A stretch of DNA of 64,000 bases, from positions 31,637 through 95,636 of the forward strand of contig CAJFPF010000055.1 of the NCBI GenBank assembly GCA_904398655.1. The letters are read 5' to 3'. A program made the position numbers and the translations under genes. The notes beneath the pieces are model-generated. The model ran no database searches. It saw nothing but the letters and a program-made list of their open reading frames with translations, and had not been told where the DNA came from. Positions 27,893 through 38,700 of the stretch are shown here, one piece after another (position 1 is the stretch's first letter; each line of letters starts with the position of its first letter). This stretch comes from an uncultured Anaerotruncus sp. GTDB lineage: Bacteria > Bacillota > Clostridia > Oscillospirales > Ruminococcaceae.

Positions 27893-28813
27893 ATGGCATT
27901 TACTGCAAAAGATGTACAGGCGCTGCGGGAAAGAACCAACTGCGGCATGATGGATTGTAAAAAGGCGCTGACCCAGGCGGACGGCGATATGGAAAAGGCG
28001 GTTGAGATCCTGCGGGAAAAGGGCCTTGCTGCGGCTACCAAGAAGGCTGGCCGAATTGCCGCTGAGGGTGTGGTATTGGCAACTGTGGATCCTGACACCA
28101 AAGTGGGCGTAGTTATTGAGGTCAACTCTGAGACTGACTTTGTAGCAAAGAACGAGAGCTTCATGGAATTTGTGAAGTCCTGCGCCAAGACGGTGGCTGC
28201 CAATAAGCCGGCGGATGTGGATGCGCTTCTGAAGCTGCCTGCGGTGGGCATGTCCATGACGATCGAAGAAGAGTTGCGGGACAAGATCCTAACCATTGGT
28301 GAAAATATGAAGATCCGCCGGTTTGCCTTTGCGGACGGCGTGGTGGAAACTTATGTTCATGGTGGCGGCCGGATTGGCGTTATGGTGGTCTTTGACACCG
28401 ATGTGGCGGACAAAGAGGGCTTCTCCGCTTACGCGAAGGACATCGCCATGCAGATCGCGGCGATCAACCCCAGCTATCTGGATGAGGATTCCGTCCCTGC
28501 TGAAGTGATTGCCCATGAGAAAGAGATTCTCAAGGCTCAGATCGCCAACGATGAGAAGCTGAAGAATAAACCGGCTCAGATTATTGAGAAGATGGTGGAC
28601 GGCCGGATTGGCAAGTACTATAAAGAGAACTGTCTGCTGGATCAGCCGTTTGTAAAGAATGGCGATCAGACTGTCCGTCAGTATACGGAAGAGACTGCCA
28701 AGGCTCTGGGCGGCTCCATCAAGATCAAGAGCTTTGTCCGGTTTGAGAAGGGCGAAGGGCTGGAAAAACGCGAGGAAAATTTCGCGGAAGAAATTGCCAA
28801 AATGGTAAAATAA
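27893..28813 (+). CDS. tsf: Elongation factor Ts
   Basis: VQALRERTNCGMMDCKKALTQADGDMEKAVEILREKG. Confidence 0.98.
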   Translation: MAFTAKDVQALRERTNCGMMDCKKALTQADGDMEKAVEILREKGLAAATKKAGRIAAEGVVLATVDPDTKVGVVIEVNSETDFVAKNESFMEFVKSCAKTVAANKPADVDALLKLPAVGMSMTIEEELRDKILTIGENMKIRRFAFADGVVETYVHGGGRIGVMVVFDTDVADKEGFSAYAKDIAMQIAAINPSYLDEDSVPAEVIAHEKEILKAQIANDEKLKNKPAQIIEKMVDGRIGKYYKENCLLDQPFVKNGDQTVRQYTEETAKALGGSIKIKSFVRFEKGEGLEKREENFAEEIAKMVK

Positions 28814-28823
28814 TGACCTGTTT

Positions 28824-28860
28824 CAAAAGAGCTGCTGGATTTTCCAGCGGCTCTTTTGTC
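28824..28860 (+). terminator. Terminator after tsf
   Basis: CAAAAGAGCtGCTGGATTTTCCAGCgGCTCTTTTG. Confidence 0.75.
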
Positions 28861-28888
28861 ACATATGGAGAAGTTGGAGGATCAGTTT

Positions 28889-29287
28889 ATGATATCTTCC
28901 CAAATAAGAGCTATCCTTCCCTACGATCTCTCCGCAGTATGGAGGGCTGTCACGGATATAAAAAATTATGGAGCATGGCGTAGTGATCTAAGTCATGTAG
29001 AAGTAAAGGGAAAGCAGCAATTTATAGAATATACAAAGTCCGGTTATGCGACAAACTTTGTAACGACCCAAATAGATTCCCTAAAGCAGTGGGAGTTTGA
29101 TTTAGAGAACGGCAATATGAGAGGGCACTGGATCGGAATTTTTCAACAGAAGGGGAGTGGAACAGAGGTCATATTTACAGAATATGTGACGATAAAGAAA
29201 TTCTTCCTGAAGCCCTTTGTTAAGCTTTATTTAAAAAGGCAACAGAAACAATTCCTTTTAGATTTGAAAAATTACCTTCATAGCTGA
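28889..29287 (+). CDS. SRPBCC (START/Bet v1-like) family protein
   Basis: [31 protein letters not shown]...; ATG at 28889 preceded by TTGGAGG. Confidence 0.7.
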   Translation: MISSQIRAILPYDLSAVWRAVTDIKNYGAWRSDLSHVEVKGKQQFIEYTKSGYATNFVTTQIDSLKQWEFDLENGNMRGHWIGIFQQKGSGTEVIFTEYVTIKKFFLKPFVKLYLKRQQKQFLLDLKNYLHS

Positions 29288-29460
29288 TTGGGAATTCCTC
29301 CTGTAGAGGAGGCGACGCAATACCTTTTGCTAGAGATCCCTTTCATGTTAAGTTTTTCCAACTTCCTGCCGCCTTTCTCTTTACTTTGCCGAGGGATTAT
29401 TGTAAAATAAGTAGAGCATTTGTGTTGACAATTTCGAAAATAACGGCTTGGAGGAACAAC

Positions 29461-30183
29461 ATGTCGGTCAAATATCAGAGAGTCCTATTGAAGCTCAGCG
29501 GGGAAGCCTTAGCTGGGGATAAAAAATTTGGTATTGATTATGATGTAGTTTCTAACATCTGTAGGAGCATTAAAAAATGTGTAGAGCTTGGAGTACAGAT
29601 GGGGATTGTTGTGGGCGGCGGAAACTTCTTCCGGGGCAGAAATGCTGGAGAAATGGATCGTACGCGAGCAGATCACATGGGAATGTTGGCTACCGTCATG
29701 AATTCCCTGGCCCTGGCGGATGCTCTAGAGCAATTGGGAGTTCAGGTGAGAGTTCAAACGGCAATCACGATGCAGCAGATTGCGGAGCCTTACATTCGTA
29801 ATCGTGCAATCCGGCATCTAGAAAAAGGTAGAGTTGTAATTTTTGGCTGCGGGACAGGTAACCCATTCTTTTCCACCGACACAGCTTCTAGCCTACGGGC
29901 TGCGGAAATTGATGCTGATGTTATCTTAAAGGCTACAATGGTGGACGGTGTCTATGATAAAGATCCCAACCGTTTTTCAGATGCTGTTCGGTATGAGGCT
30001 CTTTCCTTCCAGGAGGTCTTGGAGAAGGGATTGGGGGTCATGGACAGCACCGCGGCGGCCATGTGCCGGGATAACCACATTCCAGTTTTGGTCTTTAGCC
30101 TGAGCAATCCAGATAACATTTTGGATGCAGTGCTTGGGAAAAATATCGGTACAATTGTCAAGGAGGATGAAACAGATGAATGA
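29461..30183 (+). CDS. pyrH: UMP kinase
   Basis: [40 protein letters not shown]. Confidence 0.97.
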   Translation: MSVKYQRVLLKLSGEALAGDKKFGIDYDVVSNICRSIKKCVELGVQMGIVVGGGNFFRGRNAGEMDRTRADHMGMLATVMNSLALADALEQLGVQVRVQTAITMQQIAEPYIRNRAIRHLEKGRVVIFGCGTGNPFFSTDTASSLRAAEIDADVILKATMVDGVYDKDPNRFSDAVRYEALSFQEVLEKGLGVMDSTAAAMCRDNHIPVLVFSLSNPDNILDAVLGKNIGTIVKEDETDE

Positions 30184-30730
30184 GCGTCTGAAGGCCTACA
30201 ACGAAAAAATGGAGAAGACCATCCGGGTGCTGGAGAATGAGTTCGCAGCGATCCGAGCCGGGCGGGCCAATCCAGCAGTGTTAGACAAGGTAACCGTAGA
30301 CTATTACGGAACCCCCACACCCATTCAGGCTGTGGCTGCAATTTCTGTTGCAGAGGCCCGTATTCTGGTCATCCAGCCATGGGATAAGTCCACTTTGAAG
30401 GCAATTGAAAAGGCAATCCAAGCTTCTGACATCGGGATCAACCCCACCAATGATGGGTCTGTGATTCGCGTGGTTTTTCCTCCCCTTACAGAGGAACGCA
30501 GAAAGGACATCTGCAAGCAGATTCGCAAGCAGGGGGAAGAATCCAAAGTTGCGATCCGCTCTATTCGCCGGGATGCCAATGACAAATTTAAAGCTTTAAA
30601 GAAATCCAGCGAAATTAGTGAAGATGACCAGAAGGACCTGGAAGATGAGATCCAGAAACTGACAGATAAGTTCTGCAAACGGATTGATGAGCTCTCTGCC
30701 AAGAAAGAAAAAGAGATCATGGAAGTCTAA
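30176..30730 (+). CDS. frr: Ribosome recycling factor
   Basis: [28 protein letters not shown]; 8-nt overlap with pyrH. Confidence 0.97.
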   Translation: MNERLKAYNEKMEKTIRVLENEFAAIRAGRANPAVLDKVTVDYYGTPTPIQAVAAISVAEARILVIQPWDKSTLKAIEKAIQASDIGINPTNDGSVIRVVFPPLTEERRKDICKQIRKQGEESKVAIRSIRRDANDKFKALKKSSEISEDDQKDLEDEIQKLTDKFCKRIDELSAKKEKEIMEV

Positions 30731-30754
30731 TTGGATTAAAACGGGAGGAGCTAC

Positions 30755-31483
30755 ATGGCCAAATCGTCCCTAGCAAATATTCCCCTAGAACAGTTGCCCA
30801 CACATATTGGCATCATTATGGATGGCAATGGGCGGTGGGCCAAGAAGAGGGGATTGCCGCGGAATGTTGGGCATCGCCAAGGCGCACAAACCTTTGAAAA
30901 AATTGCAAAGTACTGTCGAGAGATTGGCATACGCTATTTGACGGCGTATGCCTTCTCCACGGAAAATTGGAAACGCCCACAAGATGAAGTGGACACCATC
31001 ACGGACATGATGCGCCGTTACCTCAAGGAGGCATTCCAACATCCTGATGAGAACATTCGTCTCTGCTTTTTGGGGGATTTACGACGTATGCCTCAGGATA
31101 TCCAAGAGATGATGTCAGAAATTGCGGAAAAAAGTGCAGATCGGACAGGAATCACGGTCAATATCGCTGTTAATTATGGCGGCCGAGATGAGATCGTCCA
31201 TGCTGCGCGCAAATTGGCACAATCCTGTTTAGATGGGAAACTATCTCCTGAACAGATCGATGAGGGATGTTTTGCCAACCAGCTCTATACAGCTGGACAA
31301 CCAGATCCTGATTTGATTATCCGCCCCAGCGGTGAACTGCGCCTCTCCAATTTTTTGCTTTGGCAGGCCGCCTATGCGGAGTTCGTATTTTTAAATGTTC
31401 TGTGGCCGGACTTTTCGCCTGCCGATCTTGATGAAGCAATTTTGCAGTATCTGCACCGCTCCCGGCGCTTTGGGGGCATCTAA
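30755..31483 (+). CDS. uppS: Isoprenyl (undecaprenyl diphosphate) synthase
   Basis: HIGIIMDGNGRWAKKRGLPRNVGHRQGAQTFEK. Confidence 0.97.
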   Translation: MAKSSLANIPLEQLPTHIGIIMDGNGRWAKKRGLPRNVGHRQGAQTFEKIAKYCREIGIRYLTAYAFSTENWKRPQDEVDTITDMMRRYLKEAFQHPDENIRLCFLGDLRRMPQDIQEMMSEIAEKSADRTGITVNIAVNYGGRDEIVHAARKLAQSCLDGKLSPEQIDEGCFANQLYTAGQPDPDLIIRPSGELRLSNFLLWQAAYAEFVFLNVLWPDFSPADLDEAILQYLHRSRRFGGI

Positions 31484-31550
31484 ACAACCGTATTCCCGCA
31501 CAATACGGAAGTCAATTGGAAAGTCCGTGCGGCAGTGAGGAGTATCCTGT

Positions 31551-32393
31551 ATGAAGGTGCGCATTATCAGTTCTTTGGTATTGCTGATCATCCTTTCAAT
31601 TGTTTTATTGTTGTTTGATACGCTGGCACTCAATTTAGTAATTGCATTTGTCTCTCTGTTAGCAGTCCATGAATTGCTTTCTGCTGTAGGGTGCCTTCAA
31701 TACCGCCTACTGACCGCGCTCTCTCTGTGTTTTTCCGCCATTGTCCCATTTCTTTCCATTGAGCCAGTTGTTCATGGGATGCCTGTGATCTGTTACCTCT
31801 ATGTGGTGGCACTTTTCTTGTTGCTATTGCGACACCATCAGCAGATTCATGTGGAACAGATTGCTATGAGCTTGATGTTTAGCCTTCTGGTTCCCTTTTC
31901 TTTCTCAACAATCATTTTTATCCGCGACCAGCAGGGCATTGCTTTGGGGATCTTCTATATTGCGGTCACTTTAGGCAGCGCCTGGCTGTCGGATACAGGG
32001 GCCTATTTCTCTGGGCGTCTATTTGGAAAGCATAAATTAGCACCCTACGTTAGCCCTAAAAAGACAGTAGAAGGTGCTGTTGGCGGCGTGGTTGTTTCAG
32101 AAGTGTTGATGTTGGGGATCGCTTGGTTATGCGCAACGGTTGCGGAACATTTTGGGGCACCCATCCAAATCCATTACGGACGGCTGCTTTTGATTGTCCC
32201 GGTTCTTTCTGTCATCAGCATTCTGGGGGATCTGTCCGCTTCCGTCATCAAACGTCAATATGGCGTGAAAGATTATGGCTCTATCATTCCAGGGCATGGG
32301 GGAATTATGGATCGTTTTGATAGTGCCCTGATGGTGGCTCCCTTGGTCTATCTTTTAAGTCAATATCTTCCGTTGGCTGAAGTTATAGGGTGA
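31551..32393 (+). CDS. cdsA: Phosphatidate cytidylyltransferase
   Basis: SDTGAYFSGRLFGKHKLAPYVSPKKTVEGAVGG; KDYGSIIPGHGGIMDRFDS. Confidence 0.96.
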   Translation: MKVRIISSLVLLIILSIVLLLFDTLALNLVIAFVSLLAVHELLSAVGCLQYRLLTALSLCFSAIVPFLSIEPVVHGMPVICYLYVVALFLLLLRHHQQIHVEQIAMSLMFSLLVPFSFSTIIFIRDQQGIALGIFYIAVTLGSAWLSDTGAYFSGRLFGKHKLAPYVSPKKTVEGAVGGVVVSEVLMLGIAWLCATVAEHFGAPIQIHYGRLLLIVPVLSVISILGDLSASVIKRQYGVKDYGSIIPGHGGIMDRFDSALMVAPLVYLLSQYLPLAEVIG

Positions 32394-33556
32394 ACTCATT
32401 GGAAAAACATGTCACAATTTTAGGTTCTACAGGGTCAATTGGAACGCAGACTTTGCAAGTCTGCCGTCACTTGGGGTTCCATGTGGATGCTTTGACCGCC
32501 CATCGTAATACGATTCTATTGGAACAACAGGCACGAGAATTTTTGCCCCAACGGGTAACGATTGCTGACGACTCGCTCTATTCGGATTTGAAAACGCGGC
32601 TGGCAGACACTTCCATACAGGTATCTGCCGGTCTGGAAGAGGTCTGTGCCTGTGCCCAGCTGCCTCAGACTCAAGTGGTCTGCAATTCCGTGGTAGGAAT
32701 GGTGGGGCTTGGCCCTACTTTGGCCGCTATTCAGGCGGGGAAGCGACTGGCCCTTTCTAATAAGGAGAGCTTGGTCGCTGGTGGTCAGCTGGTAAAAGCG
32801 GAGGCTAAACGTTACCGGGCACAAATCCTACCTGTAGATAGTGAACACAGTGCGATTTTCCAGTGTTTGCAAGGGAATCGGAGAGAAGATTTACGAAAAA
32901 TTTTGCTGACAGCCTCTGGAGGCCCTTTCCGTGGGAAAAAGCGGGCGGATTTGGAGAAGGTTACCGTTCAAGAAGCTTTAAAACATCCCAACTGGTCCAT
33001 GGGCGCAAAGATCACGGTAGATTCTGCCACCTTGATGAACAAAGGTCTGGAATTTATTGAGGCAATGTGGCTGTTTGACCTGTCACCTCAACAGATCGAA
33101 GTGGTTGTCCATCCTCAGAGTGTTATTCATTCGGCAGTAGAATATCAGGACGGCGCTGTCATTGCTCAACTCGGAATCCCAGATATGGCGATTCCAATTC
33201 AATATGCACTGACTTGGCCGGCGCGGGAGCCAATCAACAGCCCGCCGCTTTCCCTTGTTGACTATGGGACTTTGACGTTTGAAAAGCCGGATTTGGAGAC
33301 ATTCGTCTGCCTGCGGCATTGCATTCAGGCGATCCACAAGGGCGGACTGTATCCATGTGCGGTTAATTCCGCAAATGAGCAGGCTGTCAACTTGTTTTTG
33401 CAAGGAAAGATTAGTTTTTGGCGCATTGGCCAGGCTGTCGGGGAAGTTTTAGAACGTTTTACCTGTGATGTACAGCAGCCCTATACTTTAAAGCAGGTGA
33501 AAGAGACCGATTGCTGGGCCAGAGAATTGGTATTGGAATATTGCAGTAAGGGATAA
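32390..33556 (+). CDS. dxr: 1-deoxy-D-xylulose-5-phosphate reductoisomerase
   Basis: VTILGSTGSIGTQTLQVC; PVDSEHSAIFQCLQG; ATGA-type overlap with cdsA. Confidence 0.97.
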   Translation: MNSLEKHVTILGSTGSIGTQTLQVCRHLGFHVDALTAHRNTILLEQQAREFLPQRVTIADDSLYSDLKTRLADTSIQVSAGLEEVCACAQLPQTQVVCNSVVGMVGLGPTLAAIQAGKRLALSNKESLVAGGQLVKAEAKRYRAQILPVDSEHSAIFQCLQGNRREDLRKILLTASGGPFRGKKRADLEKVTVQEALKHPNWSMGAKITVDSATLMNKGLEFIEAMWLFDLSPQQIEVVVHPQSVIHSAVEYQDGAVIAQLGIPDMAIPIQYALTWPAREPINSPPLSLVDYGTLTFEKPDLETFVCLRHCIQAIHKGGLYPCAVNSANEQAVNLFLQGKISFWRIGQAVGEVLERFTCDVQQPYTLKQVKETDCWARELVLEYCSKG

Positions 33557-33565
33557 GAATACTAT

Positions 33566-33589
33566 AAAAGGGGCGTAGGCCCCTTTTTT
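33566..33589 (+). terminator. Terminator after dxr
   Basis: AAAAGGGGC-gtag-GCCCCTTTTTT. Confidence 0.75.
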
Positions 33590-33628
33590 CCATAGATTCG
33601 GATATCCTTGATAGAAAGGCTTTGATGT

Positions 33629-34654
33629 ATGAGCACAGTTTTACAGATTATAGTTGCCATTTTTGTCTTTGGACTTCTGATTTTTATCCATGAGCTGGGC
33701 CATTTCACGGTGGGAAAGCTTTCTGGGATGAAAATCAACGAATTTGCCATTGGTATGGGGCCGGCTATTTGGAGCTCCCAAAAAGGGGAGACGAAATATG
33801 CCATTCGCGCGCTACCGATTGGCGGTTATGTGGCGGTGGAAGGGGAGGACGAAGACAGCTTTGATCCCAGAGCTTACTGCAATGTAGCTCTATGGAAACG
33901 GATTCTTTTTGTCTGCGCGGGGGCATTGATGAATCTGCTATTGGGATTTCTACTCTTTGCCATCCTGGTGGGGCAGAGGGATGCCCTGCCCACCACTGTG
34001 GTGCATTCTTTTGACCCAGGTTCGGCGGCCTCCTCCCAGTTGCAGGTGGGGGATCAGATTTTGCAAGTCAATGGCTCCCGTGTATTTATCTCCAATGACA
34101 TCTCTTTTTCCCTTGTGAGCGATCGTGACGGTGAAGTAGATTTCACCGTCCTAAGGGATGGAAAACAGTTAGAGATTACGGGTGTGGATATGGGGATGGA
34201 GGTCTTGGAGGATGGAACGAGAACCATTCGTCCCGGTTTTTATGTGGCTTCAGAGGAAAAAAGCCTTTTGGGAGGAGTGCGTTATACCCTTCTGTGGATG
34301 CTCTCCACTGTACGGCAGGTATGGCTCTCCTTTTTGAACTTGATTACAGGGAACTTTTCATTATCAGAACTCTCTGGCCCTGTAGGTGTTTCAGCGGTAA
34401 TTGGCCAGGCCAGTACGTTGGGAGTGGTGCCGCTGTTGACACTGGTAGGATTTATCACCATTAATATTGGTGTGTTCAATCTACTGCCGCTGCCTGCTCT
34501 GGATGGCGGAAGGCTCTTATTCTTGCTCGTTGAGTTGGTGATCCGTCGTCCAGTAAATCCCAAATATGAAGGGATCATTCATACAGCAGGGTTTCTATTG
34601 TTGATGGGATTGATGTTAGTGGTTACATTTAACGATCTAGTGCGTCTATTTTGA
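33629..34654 (+). CDS. rseP: RIP metalloprotease RseP (site-2 protease)
   Basis: FIHELGHFTVGK (HExxH), PDZ domain, NLLPLPALDGGRL. Confidence 0.95.
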   Translation: MSTVLQIIVAIFVFGLLIFIHELGHFTVGKLSGMKINEFAIGMGPAIWSSQKGETKYAIRALPIGGYVAVEGEDEDSFDPRAYCNVALWKRILFVCAGALMNLLLGFLLFAILVGQRDALPTTVVHSFDPGSAASSQLQVGDQILQVNGSRVFISNDISFSLVSDRDGEVDFTVLRDGKQLEITGVDMGMEVLEDGTRTIRPGFYVASEEKSLLGGVRYTLLWMLSTVRQVWLSFLNLITGNFSLSELSGPVGVSAVIGQASTLGVVPLLTLVGFITINIGVFNLLPLPALDGGRLLFLLVELVIRRPVNPKYEGIIHTAGFLLLMGLMLVVTFNDLVRLF

Positions 34655-34665
34655 GAGGAATTGGT

Positions 34666-35700
34666 ATGACAAGGAAGGTTAAAATTGGAGGACGAGTGAT
34701 TGGAGGGGGAGCCCCAATTGCAATTCAATCCATGCTGAATGCTCCGGCGGCGGATTTGTCTGGGAATGTAACGCAAGCCAAAGCTCTGGAGGCTGCTGGT
34801 TGTGAAATCCTACGAGTGGCTGTCCCTAATTTGGAGGCGGTCACTCTTGTCAAAGCGCTTAAGAGAGCGATCTCAATTCCGTTGGTAGCGGACATCCATT
34901 TTGACTACCGGATTGCCCTAGAGTGTGTAGCCGCTGGTGTGGACAAGATTCGGCTCAATCCAGGGAATATTGGTGGGGAGGACCGTGTACGTCAGGTGGC
35001 CCAAGCCTGTAAGAGAGCTGGGGTACCGATCCGCATTGGAGTCAACTCTGGGTCTGTACAGAAACAGATCTTGGAAAAATACCATGGTCCCACACCAGAG
35101 GCTTTGGTGGAAAGTGCTCTCTGCCATGCCCGCCTTTTAGAGAAGTGTGATTTTCATGATATTGTACTCTCTATGAAATCCTCCAGTGTTCCAGGGACAA
35201 TTGCTGCCTACCGATTAGCCGCTGAAAAAACAGACTATCCGCTCCATCTGGGAGTAACTGAAGCGGGTACCAGCCGAATGGGTCTGGTGAAATCTGCCAT
35301 TGGAATTGGATCCTTGCTCTGCGATGGGATTGGGGATACCATTCGCGTCTCTCTGACAGCTGATCCTGTGGAAGAAATACGAGCTGCCCAAGAGATTCTC
35401 CGGGCCTGTGGAAAACGCCCAGGTGTAGATATCATTTCTTGTCCTACCTGTGGCAGAACAAAAATCGATTTGATTTCTTTGGCAGAAAAGGTGGAGAGAG
35501 CCCTTATTGGCTGTGAAAAGCCGATTAAAGTGGCCGTTATGGGATGTGCGGTGAACGGGCCAGGAGAGGCTCGAGAAGCGGATATTGGCATTGCAGGTGG
35601 AGATGGAACGGTATTGCTCTTTAAAAAAGGGGTTCCGATTGCCAAATACTCGGAAGATCAAATTTTAGAGGTGCTCTTGCAGGAAATTGAGCAGTTTTAA
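34666..35700 (+). CDS. ispG: 4-hydroxy-3-methylbut-2-en-1-yl diphosphate synthase
   Basis: GGGAPIAIQSMLNAPAADLSGNVTQ; CPTCGRTKIDL, GCAVNGPGEA Fe-S ligands. Confidence 0.97.
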   Translation: MTRKVKIGGRVIGGGAPIAIQSMLNAPAADLSGNVTQAKALEAAGCEILRVAVPNLEAVTLVKALKRAISIPLVADIHFDYRIALECVAAGVDKIRLNPGNIGGEDRVRQVAQACKRAGVPIRIGVNSGSVQKQILEKYHGPTPEALVESALCHARLLEKCDFHDIVLSMKSSSVPGTIAAYRLAAEKTDYPLHLGVTEAGTSRMGLVKSAIGIGSLLCDGIGDTIRVSLTADPVEEIRAAQEILRACGKRPGVDIISCPTCGRTKIDLISLAEKVERALIGCEKPIKVAVMGCAVNGPGEAREADIGIAGGDGTVLLFKKGVPIAKYSEDQILEVLLQEIEQF

Positions 35701-35706
35701 CAAGGA

Positions 35707-38700
35707 GTGGCAGGCTTGGCTGGATTTTGGGACATTTTTTCCGAATACATATCCGAAAAAGAGACATTTGCGGACGCCTTTCATGGGGTGCAGGTGACAA
35801 AAATCCGTTGGAACCAGGGAAAAAGCCAGATGGAAGCGGAACTGGAATGTCCAGCACCCGTCCCGTATACCCATCTCTCCCGCGCAGAAAGACAGTTGCG
35901 GGAGAGCCTTTCTTTAGGTGAATTTTCTCTACACCCCCATTATCCCGCCCAAACGTTCCATAGCGACTGTTTGCCGGAACTACTGGCTCGTCTGGGAAAT
36001 GAGGGGCTCCCTATCAACGGCTTTTTCGAGGGGTGCCGCTGTGATCTACTGGAAGATCATTTGCGCATCTATTTGACCCATGGAGGTCAAGAGTTCCTGG
36101 AGGGGATCCACTGTGCCCAAAAGCTATCGGAGTTGGTGTATCAGCAGTTTGGCCGGAAAATCCAGGTCTCTTTTGATGGGGTTTTGGATGTAAAACAGGA
36201 CAGCCAGATCTATCAGTCCACAATGGAAAAAGCTCGTATTGAGACTGTTCAAACACCAACGTTGTCTCCGTCGCCAGCTAGCAAAGAGAAGAAGCTGGAG
36301 AATGCCACGCCTGCTCTCGCCCCTACAAAATTCTCCTTTGATGCTGGAAAACTTCCATTTGAGCCGGGGAGTATGGTGCTCCTTTACGGCAACACGCCGA
36401 AAGGCAATCTGACGGAAATGGCTTCAGTCAATATTGAGAGCGGTGCAGTAACCGTCTGGGGAGATGTTTTCAAACTGGACAAGCGTACGAGCAGGGATGA
36501 AAAAACCCTCATTCTTTCGGTCTATTTCACTGACTATACAGGTTCCTATACTGCCAAAATTATCGGACGGCTGGATAAAAAGATGAAAGCCCTGGATGTT
36601 TTGAAGGTTGGGGATACTGTGGTGATGCATGGCACGGTAGAATTCGACCGGTTTGATCACGAGGCGATTTTGCGCCCAGACAGCATCGCCACGGTGAAAA
36701 AAATCCCCAGGCAGGACAATGCCCCGGAAAAGCGAGTGGAGCTGCACATGCATTCCACTATGTCCGCGATGGACGGCGTCACACCAGCCGACAAACTGGT
36801 GGAGCGAGCGTGGCAATTTGGCCATCGGGCAGTGGCGATTACCGACCATGGAGTGGCCCAAGCATTTCCCGATTGCATGAAGGCTGTGGGGAAAATCCGT
36901 AAAAAAGGCGGAAACATGAAAGTCATCTATGGGGTGGAATCTTATTTTGTAGATGACGTAGTACAGGCGGTCCACGGATCTGCGGAAGGAAATTTCAATC
37001 AGGAGATCATTGTCTTTGACTTGGAGACCACCGGACTGTCAGCCGCAACCGAGCGGATTACCGAGATCGGTGCGGTAAAATTACGGAATCAGGAGATTGT
37101 GGACCGGTTCAATACTTTTGTAAATCCGGAAAGGTCCATTCCACCAAAGATCACAGAACTTACCGGAATTACAGATGAGGACGTTCGAGACGCACCCAGT
37201 GAAAAGGAAGCACTGGAGGCATTCTATGCCTTTTGCGGAGGGCCTGAAGCGATATTGGTGGCCCATAACGCCCCTTTTGATACCAGTTTTGTCCGCCAAG
37301 CGGCACGGCGGTGCCAGATGCCTTATCAGTTCACCTCTATCGATACCGTTATTATCTCCCGATCCCTGTTTCCAGGATTAAAAAAACATAAGTTAGATAT
37401 TGTGGCCAAGCATCTGGATTTGGGGGAGTTCAATCATCATCGGGCCTGTGACGATGCAGAAATGCTCGCCAAGATCTTCCAGAGGATGATGGAGATTCTC
37501 TCAGGAGAGAAGAAGTGTGACCGGGTAGAACAGATTAATACTTCTCTGGCTGCGGTAGATGTAAAGAAATCCCCAACCTATCACCAGATTCTCCTTGTGA
37601 AAAACCTCACAGGGCTGAAAAATCTTTATAAGCTGATCTCTGTCTCCCACTTGGACTACTATGCAAAACGTCCTCGGATTCCCCGCAGCAAATTGTTGGA
37701 ATGCCGCGAGGGGCTTTTGGTGGGAAGCGCCTGCGAAGCTGGACAACTCTACCGAGCGATTGTGGAGGGAAAGAGCTGGGGAGATCTCTGCGATATCGCC
37801 CGATTCTATGACTATTTAGAGATCCAGCCCTTAGGAAATAACGAGTTCATGGTACGCAACAACACGGTCCCCAGTGTAGAGACTTTGAAAGAATACAATG
37901 AGACCATTGTCCGCCTGGGAGAAAAACTGCATATCCCAGTGGTGGCCACTTGTGATGTTCACTTTATGGATCCGGGAGATGCCAAATTCCGAGCGATTTT
38001 GATGGCGGGGATGGGATTCTCTGACGCTGACCAACAGGCGCCCCTTTATTTCCGTACTACTGAAGAGATGTTAAAGGAATTTGAGTATCTGGGTGAAGAA
38101 AAGGCTTATGAAGTGGTAGTAACCAATCCCAATCGAATTGCCGATTTGGTGGACGATATCAAACCGATTCCAGATGGCACCTTTACGCCCACTATCCCCG
38201 GCTCCGAAGAGGACCTACAGCGGATTACCCGCCAGAGGGCAATGGACCTCTACGGCTATCAGGGACAAGTCCCTGAACTTGTCTCCAAAAGGCTTGAACG
38301 GGAGCTAAGTTCTATTATCAAACATGGTTTCGCAGTTCTCTATATGATCGCCCAAAAGTTGGTGGCCAAGAGTGAAGAAGGGGGATATAAGGTAGGGTCT
38401 CGAGGGTCGGTAGGCTCCTCCTTTGTGGCCACTATGGCCGGCATCTCAGAGGTGAATCCATTGCCGCCCCATTACTATTGTCCCCATTGTCACTACAGTG
38501 AATTTATTACCGACGGTTCGGTGGGATCAGGGTTTGATTTACCAGAAAAGAATTGTCCTAAATGCGGCACAAAATACAAACAGGATGGGCATGATATCCC
38601 CTTTGAAACTTTTTTGGGGTTTGACGGAGACAAGGCTCCTGATATCGACCTCAATTTCTCAGGGGAATACCAAAGTAAAATCCATAAGTATACAGAGGAG

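Noticed and set aside
27115-28296. 393-aa minus-strand ORF antisense to rpsB and tsf
   Set aside because: Lies opposite two certain ribosomal/translation genes; composition reflects codon bias of the sense strand; no SD or promoter
29293-29308. CCTCCT-gtag-AGGAGG hairpin after the SRPBCC gene
   Set aside because: Short stem without U-tract; not convincing as terminator or regulator
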